A stretch of 10,084 nucleotides of DNA, taken from positions 1-10,084 of the forward strand of contig JAGXHB010000110.1 of NCBI GenBank assembly GCA_024636425.1, read 5' to 3'. The notes beneath the pieces are model-generated. The model did not search any database and was not told the DNA's origin. It was given only the letters and a program-made list of their open reading frames with translations. Made by a program: the position numbers and the translations under genes. Source of the DNA: Roseobacter sp. GTDB taxonomy: Bacteria > Pseudomonadota > Alphaproteobacteria > Rhodobacterales > Rhodobacteraceae. Numbering within the stretch: the first letter of the stretch is position 1; each line of letters starts with the position of its first letter. Positions 1-6,339 of this stretch are shown here, piece after piece.

Positions 1-265
1 CGGGCTTTATGATGACATCTGGCAGGCGTTTGTGGCCATTCTGCCCGTGCGCACCGTCGGCGTGATGGGCGACGGACGGACCTATGATTTCGCCTGCGCG
101 CTGCGCGCCGTGACGTCCGTGGATGGCATGACCGCCGATTACTATCCCTTCACCCATGATTTTTTGGGCGAAACGGCGACGCGCATCATCAACGAGATTC
201 CCGGTATCAACCGTGTCACTTATGACATCACCTCAAAACCTCCCGGCACGATCGAGTGGGAGTGA
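1..265 (+). CDS. guaA: GMP synthase (glutamine-hydrolysing), C-terminal fragment
   Basis: This is the 3' end of guaA. The reading frame is open from base 2 to the TGA at 263-265, giving 87 codons, and the 5' part lies outside the window. GuaA converts XMP to GMP in the cytoplasm, using glutamine and ATP, as the last step of de novo guanine nucleotide synthesis. The visible part is the C-terminal dimerisation domain. It carries the family's typical blocks: RTVGVMGDGRTYD, LRAVTSVDGMTADYYP, RIINEIPGINRVTYDITSKP and the terminal PPGTIEWE. These are near-diagnostic for GuaA, and the protein ends exactly where the family usually ends, so the gene looks intact at this end. A DMT permease follows 58 nt downstream on the same strand, with no convincing terminator between. 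Identification is confident; the rest of the enzyme cannot be judged from this window. Confidence 0.96.
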   Translation, partial: GLYDDIWQAFVAILPVRTVGVMGDGRTYDFACALRAVTSVDGMTADYYPFTHDFLGETATRIINEIPGINRVTYDITSKPPGTIEWE

Positions 266-323
266 TGCGCCCAAAAGATTTTATGCCTTCGGCGAGGATT
301 TTTTACCATTTGGAAGCTCTCTG

Positions 324-1187
324 ATGAGCCCCACCCTGCGGGCCGCGATTTGGATGGGCGGGTCGATCACATCATTTTCGGCCATGGCGGTGGCGGGCCG
401 CGAACTGGCGGGCCTCTACGATACATTCGAGATCATGATGTATCGCTCGCTGGTCGGCGTCATCGTGGTGCTGAGCGTGGCGTTTGCGACCGGAGCATGG
501 CGGCAGGTTAACACCCGCAATTTCGGTTTGCAGATCGGGCGCAACCTGGCGCATTTCACCGGGCAGAACCTTTGGTTCTATGCTGTGACGGTCATTCCAC
601 TGGCGCAAGTCTTCGCGCTTGAATTCACCTCGCCGCTCTGGGTGATCGTGCTGTCGCCCCTGATCCTTGGCGAAAGGCTCACGAAAGTGAGGGCCTTGGC
701 GGCGATGCTGGGGTTCATCGGCATTCTGGTCGTGGCGCGCCCCAGTGTCGAAGGCATCAACCCCGGCGTGATCACCGCCGCATCCAGCGCGATCTTCTTT
801 GCCTTCACGATCATGCTGACAAAACGCCTGACCCGCACCCAAGGGATCACGACGATCCTGTTTTATCTCACCGTAACGCAGCTTGGGTTCGGGTTGGTGA
901 CAGCCGGCTATGATGGTGACATCGCTTTGCCAACGGTGGCGCACAGCCCGCTTTTGCTGCTGATCGGCGTTGCGGGGCTTCTGGCGCATTTCTGTCTGAC
1001 CAAAGCACTGTCGATCGCGCCGGCTACTGTCGTGGTGCCGATTGATTTCGTGCGCCTGCCGGTTATCGCCGTGATCGGCATGCTGGTCTATGCCGAAGCG
1101 CTTGACGTATGGGTTTTCGTGGGGGCCGCGATCATCTTTGCCGGCAATTATATCAATCTCCGGGTAGAGACGCACCAAAAAGCATAG
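324..1187 (+). CDS. DMT superfamily permease, EamA domains (substrate unknown)
   Basis: A 287-residue inner-membrane protein with about ten hydrophobic segments in two homologous halves, as in the drug/metabolite transporter (EamA) family. The first half is roughly residues 8-138 and ends with the conserved LGERLT motif (115-120). The second is roughly 149-279, and its equivalent position reads VYAEAL, a common variant. RSLVG at 41-45 is the usual arginine-containing motif of helix 2. The frame is open further upstream to an ATG at 156, but that start would lie inside guaA. ATG 324 has a GGAAG ribosome binding site at 312-316 with 7 nt spacing and begins at the expected N-terminus. Related proteins export amino acids, metabolites or drugs, but substrate cannot be predicted from sequence in this family. 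I infer export of a small metabolite and assign no gene name. No clear terminator follows; the next gene starts 141 nt later. Confidence 0.9.
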   Translation: MSPTLRAAIWMGGSITSFSAMAVAGRELAGLYDTFEIMMYRSLVGVIVVLSVAFATGAWRQVNTRNFGLQIGRNLAHFTGQNLWFYAVTVIPLAQVFALEFTSPLWVIVLSPLILGERLTKVRALAAMLGFIGILVVARPSVEGINPGVITAASSAIFFAFTIMLTKRLTRTQGITTILFYLTVTQLGFGLVTAGYDGDIALPTVAHSPLLLLIGVAGLLAHFCLTKALSIAPATVVVPIDFVRLPVIAVIGMLVYAEALDVWVFVGAAIIFAGNYINLRVETHQKA

Positions 1188-1210
1188 TTTCCCTGCAACA
1201 GTCTTATGGA

Positions 1211-1220
1211 CATGTACATG
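1211..1220. repeat. 10-bp perfect palindrome upstream of the outer-membrane channel gene
   Basis: CATGTACATG is its own reverse complement. It lies between the permease and the outer-membrane protein gene, about 20 nt upstream of a weak candidate -35 element. It could be a half-site pair for a dimeric regulator, but a single 10-bp palindrome also occurs by chance. No protein is assigned to it. Confidence 0.3.
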
Positions 1221-1239
1221 CTTTACCTATCGTCAAGAA

Positions 1240-1269
1240 TTGACTTCGTTCCAGCATAGCCGTTTGAAT
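1240..1269 (+). promoter_or_regulatory. Possible sigma-70-type promoter for the outer-membrane channel gene
   Basis: TTGACT at 1240-1245 matches five of six bases of the -35 consensus. The best -10 candidate is TTGAAT at 1264-1269, with an 18-nt spacer and only four of six matches. It lies 59 nt upstream of the start codon, in the only intergenic space before this gene. The -35 is good and the -10 is weak, so this is a tentative call. Confidence 0.3.
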
Positions 1270-1311
1270 TGAGCAATACCGTGCGCATTTGGCGTGCAGG
1301 TGACTGCTTCT

Positions 1312-1320
1312 GGGGAGGAG
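1312..1320 (+). promoter_or_regulatory. Strong Shine-Dalgarno sequence that decides the start of the FadL-like gene
   Basis: GGGGAGGAG ends 8 nt before ATG 1329. It is the longest anti-SD match seen in the window and fixes the start at 1329, rather than at an in-frame upstream codon near 1269. The chosen start also places a normal signal peptide at the N-terminus. High translation would suit an abundant outer-membrane protein. Confidence 0.8.
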
Positions 1321-1328
1321 TAATCAGT

Positions 1329-2480
1329 ATGACTTACAGATATTTAGCAATCGCAGCTCTCATGGGCGGTGCCACAGCCGCAAATGCAGGCGGGATCGAC
1401 CGGTCCGGTCAGTCCATCACGGCGCTTTTCGAAGCAGGCCGCTACGCGGAGTTCAGCCTTGGCGCGGTGTCGCCTGATACGTCGGGTGTTGGTGGACTGG
1501 TCACACCAGGCGTTGCCTCCGGTAACATGACCGACAATTTTTTCACATTCGGTGCCGCCTATAAGGCGGACATCAATGATCAGCTTTCCTATGCGATCAT
1601 TTATGACCAGCCTTTTGGTGCGGACGTCGATTATCCGACCGGAACCGGCTATTTCGCCCAAGGATCAACGGCTGAATTTAGAAGCCATGCGCTGACCGGA
1701 TTGCTGCGCTACAAAATGCCGAACAATTTCAGCGTGCATGGCGGTCTTCGCATTCAAAGCATTGAAGCATCTGCCTTCATCCCATTTGCTACTGGACTAA
1801 ATCCTGCACTTCCGGCCCTTGCAGGCACACCCTATTCAGTAAAAGGTGACCGGGAATACGGGATCGGCTATGTTCTGGGTGTGGCCTACGAGATGCCCGA
1901 AATCGCTATGCGCGTCTCGCTGACCTATAACTCGAAAATCAAGTACGACGTAGATACAACAGAGAATTCATTTCAGGGTCTGAATGTAAACTCAATCAGC
2001 GAGATCGAAACACCGCAATCAGTTAATCTGGAATTCCAGACGGGTATTGCAGCCGATACACTGTTGTTCGGTGGTGTGCGTTGGACTGACTGGTCATCCT
2101 TTCAGATCGCACCCGATGTTTATACGCGCACACCGGGTACCGGCGGTGTAGCAGGCAGCCCACTGTTAAGCTATGCGGACGACGTCTATACCTACAGCCT
2201 TGGTGTGGGTCGTAGACTGAACGATATGTGGTCTGTTGCGGCAACGGTCGGGTACGAGAAATCCAACGGGGGCTTTACCGGCAACCTTGGTCCAACCGAT
2301 GGCAACAAGAGCCTCGCGCTGGCCGCGACGTATACGCACGACAACATGAAGATCACCACAGGTATTCGCTACATCAATATCGGTAACGCAGAGACCAGGG
2401 CTGGTGCCGCGGCCCCTGCTGGTGTCTTCACCGACAACGAAGCAGTAGCGATTGGCGTAAAGGTCGGCTTCTCTTTCTAA
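1329..2480 (+). CDS. FadL/OMPP1-type outer-membrane transport protein
   Basis: A 383-residue predicted beta-barrel that should sit in the outer membrane and allow passage of hydrophobic compounds such as long-chain fatty acids. Residues 1-20 form a signal peptide (basic start, hydrophobic AIAALMGGATA, cleavage after ANA). The mature N-terminus, GGIDRSGQSITALFEAGRYA, resembles the inward-folded hatch region of the FadL family. The rest alternates polar and hydrophobic residues as in membrane strands and ends in VAIGVKVGFSF, with the C-terminal phenylalanine recognised by the BAM machinery. It is shorter than E. coli FadL (446 residues), as is common for alphaproteobacterial members. It appears monocistronic: own intergenic region, very strong ribosome binding site, own terminator. 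Sampled lines are clearly lower in GC than the neighbouring genes. Family membership is likely; the substrate is inference. Confidence 0.83.
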   Translation: MTYRYLAIAALMGGATAANAGGIDRSGQSITALFEAGRYAEFSLGAVSPDTSGVGGLVTPGVASGNMTDNFFTFGAAYKADINDQLSYAIIYDQPFGADVDYPTGTGYFAQGSTAEFRSHALTGLLRYKMPNNFSVHGGLRIQSIEASAFIPFATGLNPALPALAGTPYSVKGDREYGIGYVLGVAYEMPEIAMRVSLTYNSKIKYDVDTTENSFQGLNVNSISEIETPQSVNLEFQTGIAADTLLFGGVRWTDWSSFQIAPDVYTRTPGTGGVAGSPLLSYADDVYTYSLGVGRRLNDMWSVAATVGYEKSNGGFTGNLGPTDGNKSLALAATYTHDNMKITTGIRYINIGNAETRAGAAAPAGVFTDNEAVAIGVKVGFSF

Positions 2481-2503
2481 GCTGAACAACATTCTCAAGA
2501 CAC

Positions 2504-2540
2504 AAAGGCCCGTCGCATCTCAGCGTCGGGCCTTTTCTTT
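2504..2540 (+). terminator. Intrinsic terminator of the FadL-like gene
   Basis: The arms AAAGGCCCG (2504-2512) and CGGGCCTTT pair. A single T-T mismatch follows, then CGC/GCG closes a six-base loop (2517-2522). The 3' arm ends in TTTT, followed by CTTT. It starts 23 nt after the TAA of the outer-membrane protein gene. The other strand gives a weaker T-run, so it works mainly on the + strand. Confidence 0.88.
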
Positions 2541-2617
2541 TGCGGCTGCTCTGTCTGGCCTATCGGGAATGCATCCGTTAATCATGCCAAAACGCTTTGA
2601 TCACAGGACGCTGCCCC

Positions 2618-3472
2618 ATGCTTTACTCCTCTGCTGATGCCTGGCGCGCGGCACCGCGCAAGAAGGTGCTGGTTTTCGGCATGTCGGGTCTGGGTAAGAC
2701 CCATATGGCGCATTTGCTGCGCGGGTCGGGCGACTGGTTTCACTACTCCATCGATTACCGCATTGGCACGCGCTATCTGGGCGAAACGATTGCGGACAAC
2801 GCTAAGGCGGAGGCGATGAAGGTGCCGTTCCTGCGCGATCTGCTGCTGAGCGACAGTATCTACATCGGGTCCAATATCACCTTCGACAATCTGACGCCCG
2901 TGGCAACCTGGTTGGGCAAACCGGGCGATGCGGCAAAGGGCGGCTTGCCGATGGCCGATTATGCCACTCGTCAGGAAGCGTTCAAACAGGCCGAAATCAA
3001 TGCGCTGCGCGATACGGCGCATTTTGCGACCCGCGCCGAGGCACTTTATGGCTATCCGCATTTCATCTGCGACACCGGCGGGTCGATCTGCGAATGGATC
3101 GACCCGCAGGACGACGCCGACCCCTTGATGCAAACCCTGTCCGACGAATGCCTGCTGGTCTGGATCAAGGGTGATGACGCCCATACCGAAGAGCTGATCC
3201 GGCGCTTCGACAAGGCCCCTAAGCCGATGGCCTATCAACCTGAATTCCTGACCCGCGTGTGGAAGGAATATCTGAATGAAAACAAATTCTTGGAAGGCGA
3301 CGTTGATCCTGATGCGTTCATCCGTTGGACCTATGCCAAGGCGCTGGCGCACCGCCAGCCGCGATACGAGGCGATGGCCCGCTGGGGCGTCACCGTGACC
3401 GCAGATCAGGTCGGCACCTTGAAATCCGAAGCGGATTTCGTCGAGCTGATCGCAGAAGCAATTAACTGTTAG
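2618..3472 (+). CDS. P-loop NTPase/kinase-like protein of unknown function
   Basis: A 284-residue soluble protein with a clear Walker A motif, GMSGLGKT, at residues 21-28, preceded by a typical beta strand (KKVLVF). The layout after the P-loop recalls small-molecule kinases of the shikimate/gluconate kinase type: an aspartate shortly downstream (SIDYRIGTRYL, about 44-54), a DTGGS motif in FICDTGGSICEWID (149-162), and a basic segment IRRFDKAPKP (194-203) that could be a lid. This resemblance is inference; I do not recognise a characterised family. There is no signal peptide or membrane segment. ATG 2618 has AGGA at 2605-2608 with 9 nt spacing; a TTG at 2597 would add seven residues and looks less likely. 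It lies after the terminator of the preceding gene and 63 nt before metA, on the same strand. I see no convincing promoter in 2541-2617. Confidence 0.85.
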   Translation: MLYSSADAWRAAPRKKVLVFGMSGLGKTHMAHLLRGSGDWFHYSIDYRIGTRYLGETIADNAKAEAMKVPFLRDLLLSDSIYIGSNITFDNLTPVATWLGKPGDAAKGGLPMADYATRQEAFKQAEINALRDTAHFATRAEALYGYPHFICDTGGSICEWIDPQDDADPLMQTLSDECLLVWIKGDDAHTEELIRRFDKAPKPMAYQPEFLTRVWKEYLNENKFLEGDVDPDAFIRWTYAKALAHRQPRYEAMARWGVTVTADQVGTLKSEADFVELIAEAINC

Positions 3473-3535
3473 GGACTTGGCACCGGACCCCTCGCACCCT
3501 ATCTGAACCGCTCACAAGACTTGGAAATACCACTC

Positions 3536-4453
3536 ATGCCGATCAAGCTGCCCTCTGACCTGCCTGCCTATGACGTGCTGACGCGCGAAGGTGTGATGGT
3601 GCTGGACGAGCATCAGGCGGCGACGCAGGACATTCGCCCCTTGCGCATCGCGCTGCTGAACCTGATGCCGAAGAAAATCCAGACCGAAAACCAGTTTGCC
3701 CGACTGATCGGTGCGACGCCGTTGCAGATCGAATTAAACCTGCTGCGCATGTCCGACCACCAGTCGCGCAACACGGCAGCAGATCATCTGGAGAGCTTCT
3801 ATCGCCCCGTCGAAGACATCTGGGACGAGAAATTCGACGGGCTGATCATCACCGGTGCCCCGATCGAGCATCTGGATTTCTCTGATGTGACCTATTGGGA
3901 CGAACTGGCCCGCGTGATGGACTGGACGCAGACGCATGTGCATTCGACCTTCGGCGTTTGCTGGGGCGGCATGGCGATGATCAACCATTTCCACAACGTT
4001 CCCAAGCACTTGCTTTCTCATAAGGCATTCGGATGCTTCCGCCATCAGAACCTTGCGCCGTCCTCGCCCTATCTTCGGGGCTTTTCCGATGATTGCGTGG
4101 TCCCCGTCAGCCGCTGGACCGAAATGCGCCGCGCCGAAGTTGAAGCGGTGCCGGGGCTCAACATCCTTCTGGGCAGTGACGAGGTTGGCCCCTGTCTGGT
4201 CGAGGATCCGGCGCACCGCGCGCTCTATATTTTCAACCATCTCGAATATGATCGCGACACCCTCAAGGATGAGTATGACCGCGATGTCGAAGCGGGTATC
4301 GCGATCAATGTGCCGTGCAATTATTACCCGCAAGATGATCCCAGCAAGGTACCTCTGAACCGCTGGCGCAGCCACGCCCATCTGCTGTATGGCAACTGGA
4401 TCAACGAGATCTACCAGTCCACACCCTATGATTTGAACGACATTGGGACGTAA
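3536..4453 (+). CDS. metA: Homoserine O-acetyltransferase (MetA family, acetyl-type)
   Basis: A 305-residue cytoplasmic enzyme that acylates homoserine, the first committed step of methionine synthesis. Family signatures are complete: LRIALLNLMPKKIQTENQFA near the N-terminus, catalytic Cys142 in FGVCWGGMA, and His235 with Glu237 in YIFNHLEYD. The numbering falls exactly on that of characterised MetA proteins. Residue 111, in TGAPIEHLDF, is glutamate. In the family, Glu at this position is associated with acetyl-CoA use and Gly (as in E. coli) with succinyl-CoA, so acetyltransferase activity is predicted despite the frequent label of succinyltransferase. ATG 3536 has GGAAA at 3523-3527 with 8 nt spacing and gives the usual MPIKLP start; an upstream in-frame TTG at 3521 is less likely. 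The stop is 1 nt before the likely GTG start of the hydrolase gene. No methionine-type riboswitch is recognisable in the 63-nt leader. Confidence 0.96.
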   Translation: MPIKLPSDLPAYDVLTREGVMVLDEHQAATQDIRPLRIALLNLMPKKIQTENQFARLIGATPLQIELNLLRMSDHQSRNTAADHLESFYRPVEDIWDEKFDGLIITGAPIEHLDFSDVTYWDELARVMDWTQTHVHSTFGVCWGGMAMINHFHNVPKHLLSHKAFGCFRHQNLAPSSPYLRGFSDDCVVPVSRWTEMRRAEVEAVPGLNILLGSDEVGPCLVEDPAHRALYIFNHLEYDRDTLKDEYDRDVEAGIAINVPCNYYPQDDPSKVPLNRWRSHAHLLYGNWINEIYQSTPYDLNDIGT

Positions 4454-4454
4454 T

Positions 4455-5417
4455 GTGCTTCTGGGGGTTGCCCTTCTTGTCATCGGGCTGGTGGCCCTGA
4501 CCCAGTGGCGCGCGCACCAGCGCGAGGCCGCAGCCGCAACCGCCTACCCCCCGATTGGCGAGCTGCTGGAGATTGACGGCGTTACCGTCCATGCAAAGGT
4601 GATCGGCAGTGGCCCCGATCTGGTGCTGCTGCATGGCGCGTCAGGCAACATGCGGGATTTCACCTTTGACATGGTGGAGGAACTGGCCACCCGCTACCGT
4701 GTCATTCTGTTCGACCGGCCCGGCCTTGGCTGGTCAGATGACCTGCCCCGGCATCGCGGCGCGTTCAACGCCACGGCTGCATCCCCGACCGAACAGGCCG
4801 CGATCTTGCAACAGGCAGCCGACCGGCTGGGCGTCAGCAACCCGGTGGTGTTGGGCCATTCCTTTGGCGGGGCTGTCGCCATTGCCTGGGGTCTGCTCCG
4901 TCCCGACCAGACATCTGCGATGGTTCTTGTCTCGGCGGTGTCGGAAACCTGGCCCGGCGATCTGGGCTGGCAGTACAAGCTGACAGGCTCCACCTTTGGC
5001 AGCGCGGTCGTCATTCCGCTCATCACCGCCTTCCTGCCCGAAAAATTCGTCACCGCAAGCGTCGGCTCGATCTTCGCCCCGCAACCAACACCCGCCGGAT
5101 ATGCTGAACATATCGGGGTGGACCTGTCCTTGCGCCGACCGTCCATGCGGGCCAATGCGCAGCAGGTGAACGGGCTTTATCCGCATATGGAGAAGATGGT
5201 GCCCCAGTATGACCGCCTTACGATGCCCGTTGAGCTGATCCATGGCACCGCAGATACCATTGTCCCCATCGACATCCACGCCGAAGTGATGGTGACGCAA
5301 CTGGCGGACGGCAACCTGACCCGCTTGCCGGGCATCGGCCACATGCCACAGCATGTCGAACGCGCCGCAGTGCTGGCCGCAATCGACCGCGCGGTGGGCC
5401 GTGCGGGTTTGCGCTAG
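4455..5417 (+). CDS. Membrane-anchored alpha/beta-fold hydrolase
   Basis: An alpha/beta hydrolase of 320 residues with a complete catalytic set: oxyanion-hole segment LLHGASGN, nucleophile elbow GHSFGG (Ser about 136), acid in HGTADTIVP (Asp about 267) and base in GIGHMPQHV (His about 296). A hydrophobic stretch at residues 2-16 (LLGVALLVIGLVALT) followed by QWRAHQR suggests a single N-terminal inner-membrane anchor or an uncleaved signal. The start must be non-ATG. GTG 4455 has GGGA at 4445-4448 with 6 nt spacing; TTG 4443 would overlap metA by 11 nt and lacks a ribosome binding site. An in-frame stop at 4434-4436 rules out anything longer. The 1-nt gap to the metA stop implies translational coupling. 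Sequence resembles the broad epoxide hydrolase/dehalogenase/esterase group, but substrate cannot be inferred. A role in methionine synthesis is not implied by the fold. Confidence 0.88.
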   Translation: MLLGVALLVIGLVALTQWRAHQREAAAATAYPPIGELLEIDGVTVHAKVIGSGPDLVLLHGASGNMRDFTFDMVEELATRYRVILFDRPGLGWSDDLPRHRGAFNATAASPTEQAAILQQAADRLGVSNPVVLGHSFGGAVAIAWGLLRPDQTSAMVLVSAVSETWPGDLGWQYKLTGSTFGSAVVIPLITAFLPEKFVTASVGSIFAPQPTPAGYAEHIGVDLSLRRPSMRANAQQVNGLYPHMEKMVPQYDRLTMPVELIHGTADTIVPIDIHAEVMVTQLADGNLTRLPGIGHMPQHVERAAVLAAIDRAVGRAGLR

Positions 5418-5458
5418 GCGTTGAAACGCTTCATATTAGAACCGACGACAGCGGTATC

Positions 5459-5464
5459 AGGAGG
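5459..5464 (+). promoter_or_regulatory. Shine-Dalgarno sequence that favours the second of two tandem ATGs of ppk2
   Basis: AGGAGG ends only 2 nt before ATG 5467 but 5 nt before ATG 5470. A 2-nt spacer is too short for efficient initiation, so the second ATG is the better start. The two alternatives differ by one residue. Confidence 0.7.
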
Positions 5465-5469
5465 CCATG

Positions 5470-6339
5470 ATGGACCTACCATTTGACGGTGCGATCAGTG
5501 ACTATTTTGAAAACGACGCCCCCGATGCGATCCGCAACGAGATCAAGCGCGCCGACAAGGACGATATCCTCAGTGATAGCTACCCCCATTCCGAAGAAAT
5601 GGGCGGCAAGAAATACAAGCGCGAGATGGAGCGTTTGCAGATCGAACTGGTCAGGTTTCAGGCGTGGGCGCGCGACAGAGGCACCCGCGTCGCCATGGTT
5701 TTCGAAGGTCGCGATGCCGCGGGCAAGGGCGGCACAATCGGGCGGTTCCGCGAGAACCTGAACCCGCGTGCAGCGCGTGTGATCGCCTTGTCCAAGCCTA
5801 CTGAAACCGAAGCCGGACAATGGTATTTCCAGCGGTACATCCAACATCTGCCCTCGGCGGGTGAGATGGTATTTTTTGACCGCTCCTGGTACAATCGCGG
5901 CGTGGTGGAGCCTGTCTTCGGCTTTTGCACCGATGCGCAGCGCGAGCATTTTTTCGCACAGGTCATTCCGTTCGAAGCGATGCTGGTCGAGGACGGCATC
6001 CATCTTTTCAAATTCTGGCTCAACGTGGGCCGCGCCGAACAGCTGCGCCGCATGCTGGCGCGCGAAAGCGATCCACGCAAACAGTGGAAGCTCAGCATGA
6101 TCGACGTCAAGGGCCTCGCACTTTGGGACGATTACAGCGCCGCGATCAAGGATACCCTCACCCGCACGCACACGGACGAAGCCCCTTGGACCGTCATCCG
6201 GTCCGACGACAAGCGCCGTGCACGGCTGAACGCAATCCGCACGGTGCTGCACAGCTTCGATTATGCACGCAAGGACGAAAAAGCAATCGGTGCGATCGAC
6301 ACCACGATCTGTGGCGGACCGGACATCTGGGATGCCTAA
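5470..6339 (+). CDS. ppk2: Polyphosphate kinase 2 (PPK2 family)
   Basis: A 289-residue cytoplasmic enzyme of the PPK2 family, which transfers phosphate between inorganic polyphosphate and nucleoside diphosphates, mostly making ATP or GTP from polyphosphate. Key elements are the Walker A motif in FEGRDAAGKGGTI (about residues 78-90), the Walker B segment VFFDRSWYNRGVVEP (about 134-148), and a lid with ARESDPRKQWKLSMID (about 197-212). After these come ALWDDYSAA and WTVIRSDDKRRARLNAIR, both typical of the family. A single kinase domain of this length, with about 70 residues before the P-loop, suits a one-domain class I enzyme; class III cannot be excluded by eye. The gene lies 49-52 nt after the hydrolase gene. 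Its TAA is overlapped for 8 nt by the tetR start. No promoter is obvious in the gap, so it may be read from upstream. Confidence 0.94.
   Translation: MDLPFDGAISDYFENDAPDAIRNEIKRADKDDILSDSYPHSEEMGGKKYKREMERLQIELVRFQAWARDRGTRVAMVFEGRDAAGKGGTIGRFRENLNPRAARVIALSKPTETEAGQWYFQRYIQHLPSAGEMVFFDRSWYNRGVVEPVFGFCTDAQREHFFAQVIPFEAMLVEDGIHLFKFWLNVGRAEQLRRMLARESDPRKQWKLSMIDVKGLALWDDYSAAIKDTLTRTHTDEAPWTVIRSDDKRRARLNAIRTVLHSFDYARKDEKAIGAIDTTICGGPDIWDA

Noticed and set aside
283..304. Intrinsic terminator after guaA
   Set aside because: A run of six T (299-304) follows only a 4-bp imperfect stem, too weak to call.
156..323. N-terminal extension of the permease from ATG 156
   Set aside because: It would overlap guaA by 110 nt and add a non-hydrophobic leader; ATG 324 has a ribosome binding site and the usual N-terminus.
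372..1178. Long minus-strand open frame opposite the permease gene
   Set aside because: Its translation is rich in Arg, His, Gln and Asp with no recognisable fold, typical of the antisense of a high-GC hydrophobic gene; the + strand frame is a clear ten-helix permease.
2582..3352. 256-codon minus-strand open frame opposite the P-loop NTPase
   Set aside because: The + strand has a Walker A motif, a ribosome binding site and a better start; the antisense frame shows no motif and would begin inside the NTPase gene.
3473..3535. SAM-type riboswitch in the metA leader
   Set aside because: Methionine genes of alphaproteobacteria often carry SAM-II or related elements, but the 63-nt gap shows neither the SAM-II core pattern nor a clear stem; a covariance-model scan would settle it.
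3734..4483. 249-codon minus-strand open frame opposite metA
   Set aside because: metA is unmistakable on the + strand; the antisense product has no family signature.
5416..5432. Terminator after the hydrolase gene
   Set aside because: GCGT/ACGC around TGAA is a 4-bp stem with no T-run behind it.
5476..6252. 258-codon minus-strand open frame opposite ppk2
   Set aside because: It is a shadow of the codon bias of ppk2; no motif or ribosome binding site supports it.
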